Counted from the stretch's first letter, positions 31,078 through 40,347 are shown. The stretch is DNA of 64,000 nt from Amycolatopsis sp. FBCC-B4732 (GCF_023008405.1 NZ_CP095376.1:8970501-9034500), one strand, 5' to 3'. Notes: generated by a model not told the origin, from the sequence alone. Made by a program: numbers and translations.

Positions 31078-31743
31078 TCAGACCAGGTGGGAGCGGAGCG
31101 CTCGGGCGGCCTCGGCGGGGTCCTCGGCCTCGGTGATCGCGCGGACGACGACGATGCGGGACGCCCCCGCGTCCAGCACCGAAGGCAGCCGGTCGCCGTC
31201 GATGCCGCCGATTGCGAACCACGGGCGTTCCGGGGCCCAGCCGGCCACCGCGCGCACCAGGTCCAGGCCCGGTGCGTCGCGGCCCGGCTTGGTCGGCGTC
31301 GGCCAGCAGGGGCCCGTGCAGAAGTAATCCACGCCGGGCTCCGCCGACGCCGACAGCGCCTGGTCGAGGGAGTGGGTCGAGCGGCCGATCACGACGGCGT
31401 CGCCGAGGATGCGGCGGGCCAGCGGGACCGGGATGTCGTCCTGGCCCAGGTGGAGCACGTCCGCGCCGACCGCCAGCGCCACGTCCGCGCGGTCGTTCAC
31501 CGACAGCAGCGCGCCGTGGCGCTCGCACGCCTCCGCCAGCACCTCCAGCGCCGCGATTTCGGCCGCGGCCTCCAGCGGCGCGCCGCCGGTCTTGTCTCGC
31601 AGCTGGATGACGTCGACGCCGCCGGCGAGGGCCGCGTCGGCGAACGCGGCCAAGTCGCCGCGGGAGGTGCGGGCGTCCGTGCACAGGTACAGGCGCGCGG
31701 CGTCGAGGCGGGCGCGGATCTTGTCACCGGAGAGGGCGGGCAT
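31078..31743 (-). CDS. thiE: Thiamine-phosphate synthase ThiE
   Basis: 221-aa TIM-barrel enzyme that couples HMP-PP and the thiazole phosphate to thiamine phosphate. Signature segments are [50 protein letters not shown], the pyrophosphate-loop [19 protein letters not shown] and [15 protein letters not shown] 31743 has no Shine-Dalgarno but TACGGT ends 7 nt upstream, consistent with a leaderless mRNA. It is divergent from thiOSG; the riboswitch in between faces thiO, not thiE. Confidence 0.93.
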   Translation of the reverse strand: MPALSGDKIRARLDAARLYLCTDARTSRGDLAAFADAALAGGVDVIQLRDKTGGAPLEAAAEIAALEVLAEACERHGALLSVNDRADVALAVGADVLHLGQDDIPVPLARRILGDAVVIGRSTHSLDQALSASAEPGVDYFCTGPCWPTPTKPGRDAPGLDLVRAVAGWAPERPWFAIGGIDGDRLPSVLDAGASRIVVVRAITEAEDPAEAARALRSHLV

Positions 31744-31782
31744 AGCGGCGACCGTACCCCGGGAGTTAGGGTGGACGGGTCC

Positions 31783-31868
31783 GCACGGGAGCCCGAGGCA
31801 CGGGCTGAGAGGGAGCTGCCGCTCCGACCGTGGAACCTGATCCGGGTCATGCCGGCGCAGGGAGCGTG
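31783..31868 (+). promoter_or_regulatory. TPP riboswitch (THI element) of thiOSG
   Basis: The conserved cores are present in order: GGGCTGAGAGGG at about 31802-31813 (the CUGAGA pyrimidine-binding loop) and ACCTGATCCGGGTCATGCCG at 31835-31854 (pyrophosphate-binding helix), then GCGCAGGGAG, which also holds the Shine-Dalgarno of thiO. TPP binding should therefore block translation of thiO. A TAGGGT -10-like hexamer lies at 31767-31772. Confidence 0.93.
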
Positions 31869-31873
31869 ATCCC

Positions 31874-32946
31874 ATGACGAACCTGGCAGTGGTGGGCGGC
31901 GGCGTGATCGGCCTGTCCGCGGCGTGGCGGGCCGCGAAGGCGGGCCACGACGTCACCGTGCACGATCCCGAGCCCGCCCGCGGCGGCGCGTCCTGGCTGG
32001 CCGGTGGCATGCTCGCCCCGGTCACCGAGGCCTGGCCCGGCGAAGAAGACGTGCTCAGCCTCGGTGAAGCGTCGCTGAAACGCTGGCCGGGCTTCGCGAG
32101 CGACCTGGGACAAGAGGGCGTCGACCCCGGTCTCGCCGGGCACGGGACGCTCGTCGTCGCGTTCGACAGCGCCGACGCCGGGCACCTCGACATCCTCGCC
32201 GGCTACCTGCACTCGATCGGCCGCGCGGCCGAGCGCCTCACCGGGCGGGAGACGAGGCGGCTCGAACCCGGCGTCGGGTCCGTCCGAAGTGGACTCCACG
32301 TGCCCGGCGACCTGGCCGTGGACAACCGGAAACTGCTCAACGCGCTCTACGCGGCGTGCGTCAACCACGACGTCCGGTTCGTGCGCGAGCGCGTCGAGGG
32401 CCTGCCGGACGCCGAAGCCGTCGTGCTCGCCGCGGGCGCGTGGACCGGGCGGCTGCACCCGCAGCTGGCCGGCGCCGTCCGGCCGCTCAAGGGCGAGATC
32501 CTGCGGCTGAAGCCCCGCCGCGGCTGCCTGCCGCCGCCCGCGCACACCGTGCGGGCGGTCGTCGAGGGCCGGCCGATCTACCTCGTCCCGCGCGGCGACC
32601 AGGAGCTCGTCCTCGGCGCCACGCAGTACGAAGCGGGCTTCGACCGGGCCGTCACCGCGCGGGGCGTGCGCGAGCTGCTCGAAGGCGCCGAACGCGTCTT
32701 CCCCGCGATCACCGAGTACGAGCTGGTCGAGACCGCCGCCGGCCTGCGCGCCGCCAGCCGGGACGTGCTGCCCTACATCGGTGTCCTGGACGACGGCGTC
32801 TTCGCCGCCACCGGGCACCACCGCAACGGCCTGCTGATGGCCCCCGTGACCGCGGCCGCCGTGGTCGCCTGGCTCGAGGGGGAGGAGCCGCCCCAAGGCG
32901 TCGAAGCGGCTTCGCCCGCCCGGCTGCAGAAGAAGGAGCACGTGTG

Positions 32947-32947
<1 letters not shown>
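31874..32947 (+). CDS. thiO: Glycine oxidase ThiO
   Basis: 357-aa FAD-dependent oxidase that makes iminoglycine for thiazole synthesis. Dinucleotide-binding loop [19 protein letters not shown] at the N-terminus, then [25 protein letters not shown] in the middle and the C-terminal FAD motif [18 protein letters not shown]. Full length. First gene of thiO-thiS-thiG, directly behind a TPP riboswitch whose 3' strand carries the GGGAG ribosome site. The stop overlaps the ATG of thiS. Confidence 0.93.
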
Positions 32948-33907
<960 letters not shown>

Positions 33908-34003
33908 ACCAGGTGGCTTCACGCCGAACGCGCACCGCGAGCCCGTAAGGTGGACGGCACTTTCCGGCGCACCCGCGGCGGGGCAGGGCAGAAGGAGCCA
34001 GCC

Positions 34004-34432
34004 GTGACGAGCACATCGGTCCAGGACGTCTCGGGCAGGTTGTACCTGGCCGTCGGCAGGCTGTCGCGGTCGCTGCGGCAGGCGGGTGTGCCGGGACCGG
34101 GCCACGGTGCCATCTCGGCGCTGGCGACGCTCGTGAACTCCGGCCAGCTCCGTCTCGGCGACCTCGCGGCCAAGGAGGGCGTCGCCGCGGCGACGATGTC
34201 GCGGATCATCGCGTCCCTGGTCGAGGCCGGCTACGTCAGCCGCGAGTCCGACCCGGTCGACCGCCGGGCGTGGCTGGCGAAGGCGACCGAGGAGGGCGAG
34301 CGGCTCGTCTCCGGCGTCCGGTCGACCCGCGTCCAGGAGCTGAACCGGCGCCTCGACCGGCTCTCGCCCGAGCACCGCGAAGCCTTGACGACGGCGATCC
34401 CGGCGCTCGAGGCCCTGATCGCGGACGACTGA
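34004..34432 (+). CDS. MarR-family transcriptional regulator
   Basis: 142-aa winged-helix protein. HTH: LGDLAAKEGVAAATMSRIIASLVEAGYVSRE, followed by the wing with DPVDRRAWLAKATEEG (the DxRR motif) and a dimerisation helix (RRLDRLSPEHREALTTAIPALEAL). GTG 34004 lies after GAAGGAG. Its target is not evident; the convergent HxlR gene ends 1 bp away and thiG ends 96 bp upstream. The M. tuberculosis order also has a regulator-rich insert in this interval, but I do not claim orthology. Confidence 0.83.
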   Translation: MTSTSVQDVSGRLYLAVGRLSRSLRQAGVPGPGHGAISALATLVNSGQLRLGDLAAKEGVAAATMSRIIASLVEAGYVSRESDPVDRRAWLAKATEEGERLVSGVRSTRVQELNRRLDRLSPEHREALTTAIPALEALIADD

Positions 34433-34433
34433 G

Positions 34434-34793
34434 CTAGTCCGCGAGCCGGCGCGTGATCCGGTCGAACAGCTCCGTCAGCGGCTCGCCGACGTCCCGGCCG
34501 AACTCGGTCAGCCCGTAGGTGACCTGCGGCGGCGTGGTCGGCTCGACCCGCCGCCAGACCAGGCCGTCCTGGACCAGCGCGCGCAGCGACTGGGCCAGCA
34601 TCTTTTCGCTGATGCCCTGGATGCTCTCGCGCAGCTCGAAGAACCTGAGGTCGGTGCGCCGCAGGGAGATCAGCACCCAGATGCCCCACCGGCTGGTGAC
34701 GTGGTCGACGACGTCGCGCGCGGCGCAGTCGGTGTGAAACACCTCATACCGCGCCTCGGCGCCGGCCGGGGTGAGCTGTGGGCCTCCGGTCAT
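34434..34793 (-). CDS. HxlR-family transcriptional regulator
   Basis: 119-aa winged helix. HxlR features: CAARDVVDHVTSRWGIWVLISL, the HTH RFFELRESIQGISEKMLAQSLRALVQDGLVWRR and the wing PTTPPQVTYGLTEFG. A single N-terminal Cys (DCAARDV) is at the position used for redox sensing in some members. It is divergent from an NmrA-like oxidoreductase with a near-palindromic site between, the usual HxlR target layout. Confidence 0.87.
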   Translation of the reverse strand: MTGGPQLTPAGAEARYEVFHTDCAARDVVDHVTSRWGIWVLISLRRTDLRFFELRESIQGISEKMLAQSLRALVQDGLVWRRVEPTTPPQVTYGLTEFGRDVGEPLTELFDRITRRLAD

Positions 34794-34811
34794 GTCATGA
34801 GCTTACCCAGA

Positions 34812-34825
34812 GGTATGTACTTACC
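34812..34825. promoter_or_regulatory. Candidate HxlR operator
   Basis: GGTATGTACTTACC is symmetric at 12 of 14 positions and lies between the divergent HxlR and oxidoreductase genes. The TAC/GTA half-sites are typical of HxlR/YodB-type operators. Binding is inferred. Confidence 0.55.
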
Positions 34826-34887
34826 AGAAGTTAGCTCGGCTCCTAGCGTCCCCCGAACACAGCGGGAATCGGACGAAGGAGCTGTTC

Positions 34888-35727
34888 ATGATCGTGGTGA
34901 CCGGGGCTACCGGGAACGTGGGCCGGCCGTTGGTGCGGGCGCTGGCCGGAGCGGGACAGCAGGTGACGGCGGTGTCGCGGCACGCCGCGGACGTGCCGGA
35001 CGGCGTCCGGCACGTGGTGGCCGACCTGGCGGAGCCCGCCGCTCTCGAGCCCGTGCTGGCCGGGGCGAAGGCGTTGTTCCTGCTGCTGTCCGGCGACCTG
35101 CACGCCGTCGGGGCGAATCCTGCCGATGTCGTCGAGCGGGCCGCGCGCGCCGGGGTCGGCCGGATCGTCCTGCTGTCCACCCTGGGGGTGGTGACCAGGC
35201 CCTTCGGCACGACGCGGGTCGCGATGCGCGAGCTGGAGGACGCGGTGCGGGCGGCCGGGCCGGACTGGGCCGTCCTGCGGCCGGGCGGCTTCGCGTCGAA
35301 CGCCCTGTGGTGGGCCGAAAGTGTCCGCACCCAGCGGACAGTCGCCGCACCCTTCGGCGACACGGGGGTGCCGGTCATCGACCCGGCGGACATCGCCGAC
35401 GTCGCCGCGGCCTGCTTGCTGGACGAGGTGCACACCGGCGGCGTGTACGAGCTGACCGGGCCGGAAGCGATCACGCCGCGGCAGCAGACGGCGGCCATCG
35501 CCGCCGCGCTGGGCGCGCCGGTGCGCTTCCACGAGCAGACCCGCGAGGAGGCCAAGGCGGGCATGACGCGGACCATGCCGGCCGAGCTCGCCGACGACAC
35601 CCTGGACATCCTCGGCTCGCCGAGCCCGGCCGAGGTGCGCGTCAGCCCCGACGTCGAGCGGGTACTCGGCCGGGCTCCCCGCACCTTCGCCGACTGGGCC
35701 GCGCGCACCGTCGCCGCGTTCCGCTAA
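34888..35727 (+). CDS. NmrA-like NAD(P)-binding oxidoreductase
   Basis: 279-aa atypical short-chain dehydrogenase with the cofactor loop VTGATGNVGRPLVRAL at the extreme N-terminus, then AVSRH (phosphate-binding Arg), ALFLLLSGD, RIVLLSTLGV and a C-terminal lid. There is no Tyr-x-x-x-Lys pair, as in NmrA/QorB-like redox sensors or quinone reductases. ATG 34888 follows GAAGGAG. It is controlled in all likelihood by the divergent HxlR protein. Its 3' end overlaps the channel gene by 4 bp, convergently. Confidence 0.83.
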   Translation: MIVVTGATGNVGRPLVRALAGAGQQVTAVSRHAADVPDGVRHVVADLAEPAALEPVLAGAKALFLLLSGDLHAVGANPADVVERAARAGVGRIVLLSTLGVVTRPFGTTRVAMRELEDAVRAAGPDWAVLRPGGFASNALWWAESVRTQRTVAAPFGDTGVPVIDPADIADVAAACLLDEVHTGGVYELTGPEAITPRQQTAAIAAALGAPVRFHEQTREEAKAGMTRTMPAELADDTLDILGSPSPAEVRVSPDVERVLGRAPRTFADWAARTVAAFR

Positions 35728-36527
35728 GCGGCCTTCTGCCGCAGCTCGGCGAGCTCCGCACGCAGGGCGCGGAGCTCGTCGAGGATCTCCTGGTTCGCCG
35801 CCGCCTGGGTTTCGGCCTGCTTCGCCTCCTCCTCGCGGATGTCCTGGCGCAGCTCGTCCTCCATCCCGCTGACCACGACGGCGATGAAGAGGTTCAGCAC
35901 CGCGAAGCTGGACACCAGGATGTAGACGACGAAGAAGATCCAGGCCATCGGCGCCTGTTCCATGATCGTCTTGGCGATGTCGGGCCAGGCCTCGCCGGTC
36001 ATCACCTGGAACAGGGTGAACAGCGACGTGCCGAGGTCGCCGAAGTCGCCGGGGTCGATGGCGCCGAACAGCTTCGTCGCCATCACCCCGGCCACGAAGA
36101 TGATTAGCGCGAGCAACGCGGCGATCGAGGCCATGCCGGGGATGGCGGCGAGCAGCCCGGAGACGACCTTCCGCATCGACGGCACGACGGAGATCAGCCG
36201 CAGCACCCGGAGCACGCGCAAGGACCGCAGCACCGCGAACGGCCCGGTCGCCGGGATCACCGCGATGCCGACCACCAGCAGGTCGAAGACGTTCCAGTTG
36301 TCGCGGAAGAAGCCGCCGCGGTAGGCGTAGAACTTCGCCAGCAGCTCGGTGACGAAGATGCCGAGCGCGATGTGGTCGAGCACGTGCAGGAGCCCGGCGT
36401 ACCCGGCCATGATCGACGTCGACGTCTCCATCCCGAGCGTGACCGCGTTGAACACGATGACGGCGATGATGAAGTTCTGGAAGCGGCGGTCTTCGAGGAC
36501 CTTCGCCACCCGCTCGCGTCCGGTCAA
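35724..36527 (-). CDS. Voltage-gated cation channel, NaChBac-type
   Basis: 267-aa single-repeat six-TM channel subunit. S1-S3 at about 16-92, S4 voltage sensor with Arg at every third position (R101, R104, R107, R110, then K120), S5 at about 132-152, a pore loop with selectivity motif TGEAWPD (177-183), S6 at about 194-221, and a C-terminal coiled coil (EEAKQAETQAAANQEILDELRALRAELAELRQ) as in BacNav tetramers. Characterised BacNav filters are of the LESWS type; here Glu is kept but the Leu before it is Gly and the Ser after it is Ala. Start TTG 36527 after a G-rich Shine-Dalgarno. Ion selectivity cannot be decided. Confidence 0.85.
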   Translation of the reverse strand: MTGRERVAKVLEDRRFQNFIIAVIVFNAVTLGMETSTSIMAGYAGLLHVLDHIALGIFVTELLAKFYAYRGGFFRDNWNVFDLLVVGIAVIPATGPFAVLRSLRVLRVLRLISVVPSMRKVVSGLLAAIPGMASIAALLALIIFVAGVMATKLFGAIDPGDFGDLGTSLFTLFQVMTGEAWPDIAKTIMEQAPMAWIFFVVYILVSSFAVLNLFIAVVVSGMEDELRQDIREEEAKQAETQAAANQEILDELRALRAELAELRQKAA

Positions 36528-36577
36528 GGCCGCCCCCCGCTTGGGTCAAGGATCAGTAAATCCGTTCGGCGGCCAAG

Positions 36578-36597
36578 ATATCTTGCGACGAGAGAGG
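36578..36597. promoter_or_regulatory. Orphan MarR/PadR-type operator-like sequence
   Basis: ATATCTTGCGACGAGAGAGG closely resembles the operator at 2464-2482 (ATATCTTGCGCGCGAGAGG): the first ten bases are identical. It is followed by an ATG at 36606 that opens only a short frame with no family resemblance (MGEGPEIPLSRLREVTELLP...). This may be the promoter and first codons of a lost gene in the 215-bp gap between the channel gene and thiD. Confidence 0.45.
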
Positions 36598-36742
36598 CGA
36601 AGCGCATGGGTGAAGGCCCCGAAATCCCGCTGTCCCGGCTGCGCGAAGTGACCGAACTCCTGCCGGCGCAAGCGGAACGCGCCGGTGGCCCGGTCACGAC
36701 CTGTGCTGGGAGCCGGTCGAGCACACGATCGGGCGGCGGACC

Positions 36743-37570
36743 TCAGCGCTCCTCGGGAGCCAGCCGCCAGAAGGCCGACACCGGTCCGACCTTGGCACCC
36801 ATCGGGTACGCGTGCTCGACCGCCTGCGAAACGAACCACTTGCCGTACCGCGCGGCCTCGACCACCGACATGCCCTTCGCGAGCCCGGCCGTCAGCGCCG
36901 ACGCCATCGTGTCGCCCGCGCCGTGCGTGTGCGGGGTCGAGTAGCGCTTGCCCGGCAGCTCCACGAACGTCGAGCCGTCGAACAGCAGGTCCACGCACTC
37001 CGGGTCCGACTGCAGGTGGCCGCTCTTCACCAGGACGTACCGCGGGCCCATCCGGTGCAGCACGACCGCCGCGGTGTGCATGCCTTCGCGGTCGGTCACC
37101 GTCATGCCGGTCAGGAGCCGGACTTCGTCGAGGTTCGGGGTCAGCACCGTCGCGCGCGGCAGCAGCTCGTCGCGCAGCGCGTGCAGGCCGGCCTCGTCGA
37201 ACAGCGGCTGGCCGTGCATCGACGCCGCCACCGGGTCGACCACGAACGGGATCCGGGCGTCCCGGCCGATCTCCGCGTTGTCGCACGCGACCGCGACCGC
37301 CTCGATGATCCCGGCCGACGCCAGCATGCCCGTCTTGGCCGCGCCGACGCCCATGTCCGCCGCCACGGCCTCGATCTGCCCGGCCACGATGTGCGGCGGC
37401 AGGTCGGCGCGGTCGTGCACGCCGAGGGTGTTCTGGACGGTGACGGCGGTGACCGCGACCAGGCCGTGCACGCCGCAGGTCAGGAACGTGCGCAGGTCCG
37501 CCTGCAGCCCGGCGGCGCCGCCGGAGTCCGACCCGGCGATGGTCAACGCGGTCGGAAGGCTCGTTGGCAT
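36743..37570 (-). CDS. thiD: Hydroxymethylpyrimidine (phospho)kinase ThiD, copy 1
   Basis: 275-aa ribokinase-fold kinase converting HMP or HMP-P to HMP-PP. Motifs: LTIAGSDSGGAAGLQADLRTF (substrate loop), AVTVQNTLGV, AAKTGMLAS, VVDPVAASMHG, LTPNLDEVRLLTG and the anion-hole THGAGDTMASALTAGLAKG. It lies apart from the thiC-thiD operon of this window, with no riboswitch but with a dre-like palindrome just upstream. It is about 60% identical by eye to copy 2 at 41018. Confidence 0.9.
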   Translation of the reverse strand: MPTSLPTALTIAGSDSGGAAGLQADLRTFLTCGVHGLVAVTAVTVQNTLGVHDRADLPPHIVAGQIEAVAADMGVGAAKTGMLASAGIIEAVAVACDNAEIGRDARIPFVVDPVAASMHGQPLFDEAGLHALRDELLPRATVLTPNLDEVRLLTGMTVTDREGMHTAAVVLHRMGPRYVLVKSGHLQSDPECVDLLFDGSTFVELPGKRYSTPHTHGAGDTMASALTAGLAKGMSVVEAARYGKWFVSQAVEHAYPMGAKVGPVSAFWRLAPEER

Positions 37571-37587
37571 GGTGTTTTCCCGACTTC

Positions 37588-37599
37588 TGGTCTAGGCCA
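37588..37599. promoter_or_regulatory. dre-like palindrome upstream of thiD copy 1
   Basis: TGGTCTAGGCCA differs at one base from the dre core TGGTCTAGACCA seen at 26551-26562. It lies 17 bp upstream of the thiD ATG and about 86 bp upstream of the divergent PI-PLC-like gene. DasR binding is inferred from sequence only. Confidence 0.5.
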
Positions 37600-37684
37600 A
37601 TCGGCCGCTTTTCCTTCATCAAGAGTCAACCACGGTGGCACATTGTGTGGGCTACTCACCAGTTCACGGGGCGAAGGAGCCTGG

Positions 37685-38695
37685 ATGAAGCTCTCCTCGG
37701 TGGTACTCCTCACGGCTGCGCTCGTGCTCTCCGGAGCGACCGCGGCCCACGCGGACAGCCCGAAGCTTTCCCACGTCACGACCGTCGGCGTGCACAACAC
37801 CTACGACCCGGCGGCCTACGGCTACCTCGCCCAGGCGCTCGACGCCGGCTCGTCGCTGATCGAGCTCGACGTCTGGCCGGACTTCTTCACCCACGAGTGG
37901 AAGGTCAGCCACTCGAACCCGCTGGGGAACAACAACAACTGCGTCGCGGCCACCTCGGCGTCGCAGCTCTACAGCGGCGGCAAGAACAAGAACCTCGAGT
38001 ACTGCCTCGACGACATCCGGATCTGGCTCGCGGCCCACCCCGGGCACGCGCCGCTCACGCTCAAGCTCGAAATGAAGACCGGCTTCTCGGACAACACCGG
38101 CATGGGCCCGGACGAGCTGGACGCGACGTTTCGCTCGCACCTCGGCAGCGTCGCCTTCCGCCCGGCCGAGCTGCTGGGCGGCTACGGCACGCTCGACGAC
38201 GCGGCCAAGGCGGACAACTGGCCGTCGGTGGACGCGTTGCGGGGCCGGGTGATCACCGAGATCATCCCGGGCACGGTCGAGGAGGGGAACCCGACCGACA
38301 CGCTGAAGACCGACGTCGAATACGCGCGGTACCTGGTCGGGCTCAAGAACGCCGGCAAGCTCGGCGAGGCGAACATCTTCCCGACCGTGCACGGCGCGGC
38401 CGGCGGTGACCCGCGGGACAAGTACACCGCCGACCTCAAGCCGTGGTTCGTGGTGTTCGACGGCGACGCGAACGCGTGGGTCACGCAGACCGGGCCGTGG
38501 TGGTACGACGCGAACCACTACTACGTCGTGATGACCGACGCGCAGAACGTCGCGCCGGCCATCGACGCCCACAACCCGACGGTCGAGCAGGCCAACCAGC
38601 GCGTCGCCGACCTGGCGAAGCAGCACGCGTCGGTCGTCACCGCGGACTGGACCGGGCTCACGACGGTGCTGCCGCAGGTGGTCGCCCGGGGTTAG
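37685..38695 (+). CDS. Secreted PI-PLC-like phosphodiesterase (Ca2+-dependent type)
   Basis: 336 aa. Signal peptide at 1-23 (MKLSSVVLLTAALVLSGATAAHA, cleavage after AHA). The mature protein has the TIM-barrel catalytic pattern of the phosphoinositide phospholipase C, Ca2+-dependent family: THVT-like start with VGVHNTYD (first His), LIELDVWPDF, WKVSHSNP (second His) and LKLEMKTGF. ATG 37685 follows GAAGGAG. It probably cleaves phosphatidylinositol or a glycerophosphodiester outside the cell. Monocistronic, divergent from thiD copy 1. Confidence 0.8.
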   Translation: MKLSSVVLLTAALVLSGATAAHADSPKLSHVTTVGVHNTYDPAAYGYLAQALDAGSSLIELDVWPDFFTHEWKVSHSNPLGNNNNCVAATSASQLYSGGKNKNLEYCLDDIRIWLAAHPGHAPLTLKLEMKTGFSDNTGMGPDELDATFRSHLGSVAFRPAELLGGYGTLDDAAKADNWPSVDALRGRVITEIIPGTVEEGNPTDTLKTDVEYARYLVGLKNAGKLGEANIFPTVHGAAGGDPRDKYTADLKPWFVVFDGDANAWVTQTGPWWYDANHYYVVMTDAQNVAPAIDAHNPTVEQANQRVADLAKQHASVVTADWTGLTTVLPQVVARG

Positions 38696-39615
38696 AGGGT
38701 CAGCACGAGCTTCCCGGACACCCGCCCGGATTCGCCGAGCTCGTGCGCCTTGGCGACGTCTTCCAGCGGGAAGGTCTGTTCGACGCGGACCTTCAGCTGG
38801 CCGGCCTCGATGAGCTCGACGAGGCCGGTCAGCCCGCCGCGGTCCGGCTCGACGAGGATCCGGCTCGTGCGGACTTCCCGTGCCGCGGCAGCCTTTTCGA
38901 CGCGGTCCGCGACGCCGCTGGGGACGCCGATCAGCAGGCCACCCGCCTTGATCGCGGGGAGCCAGCGCAGGTCGCTGTCCTCGCCGACGAGTCCGAAGTA
39001 GACGTCCACATCGGACGCCGTGGCGTTCTCGTCGTGGTAGTCGATCGGTTCGTCGACGCCGAGTTCGCGCAGCAGGTCGTGCTTGCCGGCGCTGGCCGTG
39101 CCGATGACGTGCGCGCCGCGCGCCTTGGCGATCTGCACGGCGAGGTGCCCGACCCCACCGGCGGCGGCGTCGACGAACACCCGCTGTCCTTTCCGGACGT
39201 CCGCGACGTCGACCAGGCCCTGCCAGGCGGTCAGCCCGGCCAGCGGCAGCGCGGCGGCCTCGGCGAACGACAGCCCGGCGGGCTTGCGCACGAAGTGCCG
39301 CGACGGCGCGGTGACGTACTCCGCGTACGCGTTGCCCGGGCGCGGGAACCACGGCATGCCGAGGACTTCGTCGCCTTCCCGGACGCCGGTGGCGCCGAAA
39401 CCGGCCGCTTCGACGACGCCGGCGACGTCCCACCCGACGGTGAACGGCGGCTCGCCGAGGAACCCGCCGCCGGCCCGCACCTTCCAGTCGACGGGGTTGA
39501 TCCCGGCGGCCCGCACCCGCACCAGGACCTCCGTCGGCCCGGGTTCCGGGCGCGGTGCTTCGGTGACGCGGAGCACCTCCGGCCCGCCGAGGGTCTCCTG
39601 GGTCACGATGCGCAT
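38692..39615 (-). CDS. NADP-dependent quinone oxidoreductase (zinc-free MDR family)
   Basis: 307-aa medium-chain dehydrogenase/reductase without zinc ligands. GroES-like N-terminal half (VLVRVRAAGINPVDWKVRAG, VGWDVAGVVEAAG) and Rossmann half with VDAAAGGVGHLAVQIAKARGAHVIGTAS, the quinone-oxidoreductase AAGGVGHLAVQ motif. Catalyses NADPH-dependent reduction of quinones or enones. ATG 39615 has GAAGGAG. It is divergent from an HxlR regulator with N-terminal cysteines, the arrangement of qor2-qorR in Corynebacterium glutamicum. Confidence 0.88.
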   Translation of the reverse strand: MRIVTQETLGGPEVLRVTEAPRPEPGPTEVLVRVRAAGINPVDWKVRAGGGFLGEPPFTVGWDVAGVVEAAGFGATGVREGDEVLGMPWFPRPGNAYAEYVTAPSRHFVRKPAGLSFAEAAALPLAGLTAWQGLVDVADVRKGQRVFVDAAAGGVGHLAVQIAKARGAHVIGTASAGKHDLLRELGVDEPIDYHDENATASDVDVYFGLVGEDSDLRWLPAIKAGGLLIGVPSGVADRVEKAAAAREVRTSRILVEPDRGGLTGLVELIEAGQLKVRVEQTFPLEDVAKAHELGESGRVSGKLVLTL

Positions 39616-39661
39616 TGCTCCACTCCTTCGGTTCGAGGTCGCCTCCTATACTCGGACGGGT

Positions 39662-39703
39662 AGGCACTTTTCGCTAGAAGGCACTTATCCGTAAAGTAGG
39701 TAC
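39662..39703. promoter_or_regulatory. Shared operator/promoter of the qor-HxlR pair
   Basis: AGGCACTT occurs twice as a direct repeat (39662-39669, 39679-39686), followed by AAAGTAGGTACCT. For the minus-strand oxidoreductase a -10-like TATAGG is read from 39652 to 39647. For the plus-strand regulator, TAAAGT lies 9 nt before its ATG, suggesting a very short leader. Autorepression by the HxlR protein is inferred. Confidence 0.5.
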
Positions 39704-39706
39704 CTG

Positions 39707-40102
39707 ATGGAAACCACCTGTGAACAGGACGGACCCTGGGACGTCTACCTCCGGAGCTGTCCCTGCCGGGACGTGCTGGACCTGCTGGCCAACAAGTGGA
39801 CGGCCCTGGTGCTGGGCGCGCTGTCCCGCGGCCCGCACCGCTTCGGCGAGCTGCGCCGGGCCGTGGACGGCATCAGCCAGAAGATGCTGACCCAGAACCT
39901 CCGCCAGCTCGAGCGCGACGGCTTCCTGACCCGCACGGTGTACCCGACGACGCCGCCGACGGTGGAGTACGCGCTGACGGAGATGGGCGCGGAGGTGGGC
40001 GCGCACCTGGTCGCGCTGAGCACGTGGTCGCAGGCGAACTTCGACCGCATCCGTTCGTCGCGCGAGGAGTACGACGGCCGGGAGCTGCAGCCGGTCCGCT
40101 GA
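39707..40102 (+). CDS. HxlR-family redox regulator, QorR-like
   Basis: 131-aa winged helix. N-terminal cysteines at positions 5, 18 and 20 (METTCEQDGPWDVYLRSCPC); the region around C18/C20 (CPCRDVLDLLANKWTALVL) is the redox-sensing site in QorR, YodB and HypR. HTH: RFGELRRAVDGISQKMLTQNLRQLERDGFLTR; wing PTTPPTVEYALTEMG. It probably senses diamide/quinone stress and controls the divergent oxidoreductase. Confidence 0.87.
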   Translation: METTCEQDGPWDVYLRSCPCRDVLDLLANKWTALVLGALSRGPHRFGELRRAVDGISQKMLTQNLRQLERDGFLTRTVYPTTPPTVEYALTEMGAEVGAHLVALSTWSQANFDRIRSSREEYDGRELQPVR

Positions 40103-40185
40103 CGGCCGCCCGGTAACGGCCGTCGCCGGTCCCGCGACTCCAGGGAGGCCCGGGTGGCGAACCCCGTCGTGGAAGGTGGCCGGAC

Positions 40186-40347
40186 ATGACCGATTGGTTG
40201 TCCCGGTGGAGGATGGACGACTGGAGGCACTTAACCGATGAACCTCCTTACGTGATCTCGTCGGGCGCCGAGCCGTCGCCGGACGACGCGGCGGACGACG
40301 ATTCCCCGGGCGATGGTGACCAGCACCCGGCCGACTACCCCGGATGA
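40186..40347 (+). CDS. 53-aa acidic protein upstream of DUF6338 gene
   Basis: Small frame MTDWLSRWRMDDWRHLTDE ... ending in an Asp/Pro-rich tail and DYPG. ATG 40186 is preceded by GAAGGTGG. Its stop overlaps the ATG of the DUF6338 gene (ATGA), so it is probably translated and coupled. The N-terminus is Trp-rich (three Trp in 13 residues), the rest acidic and probably disordered. No family recognised. Confidence 0.55.
   Translation: MTDWLSRWRMDDWRHLTDEPPYVISSGAEPSPDDAADDDSPGDGDQHPADYPG

Noticed and set aside
36606..36740. Annotating the short frame after the orphan operator as a gene
   Set aside because: No family resemblance, no clear end and Ser/Arg-rich composition after about 30 residues; kept only as a possible fossil.
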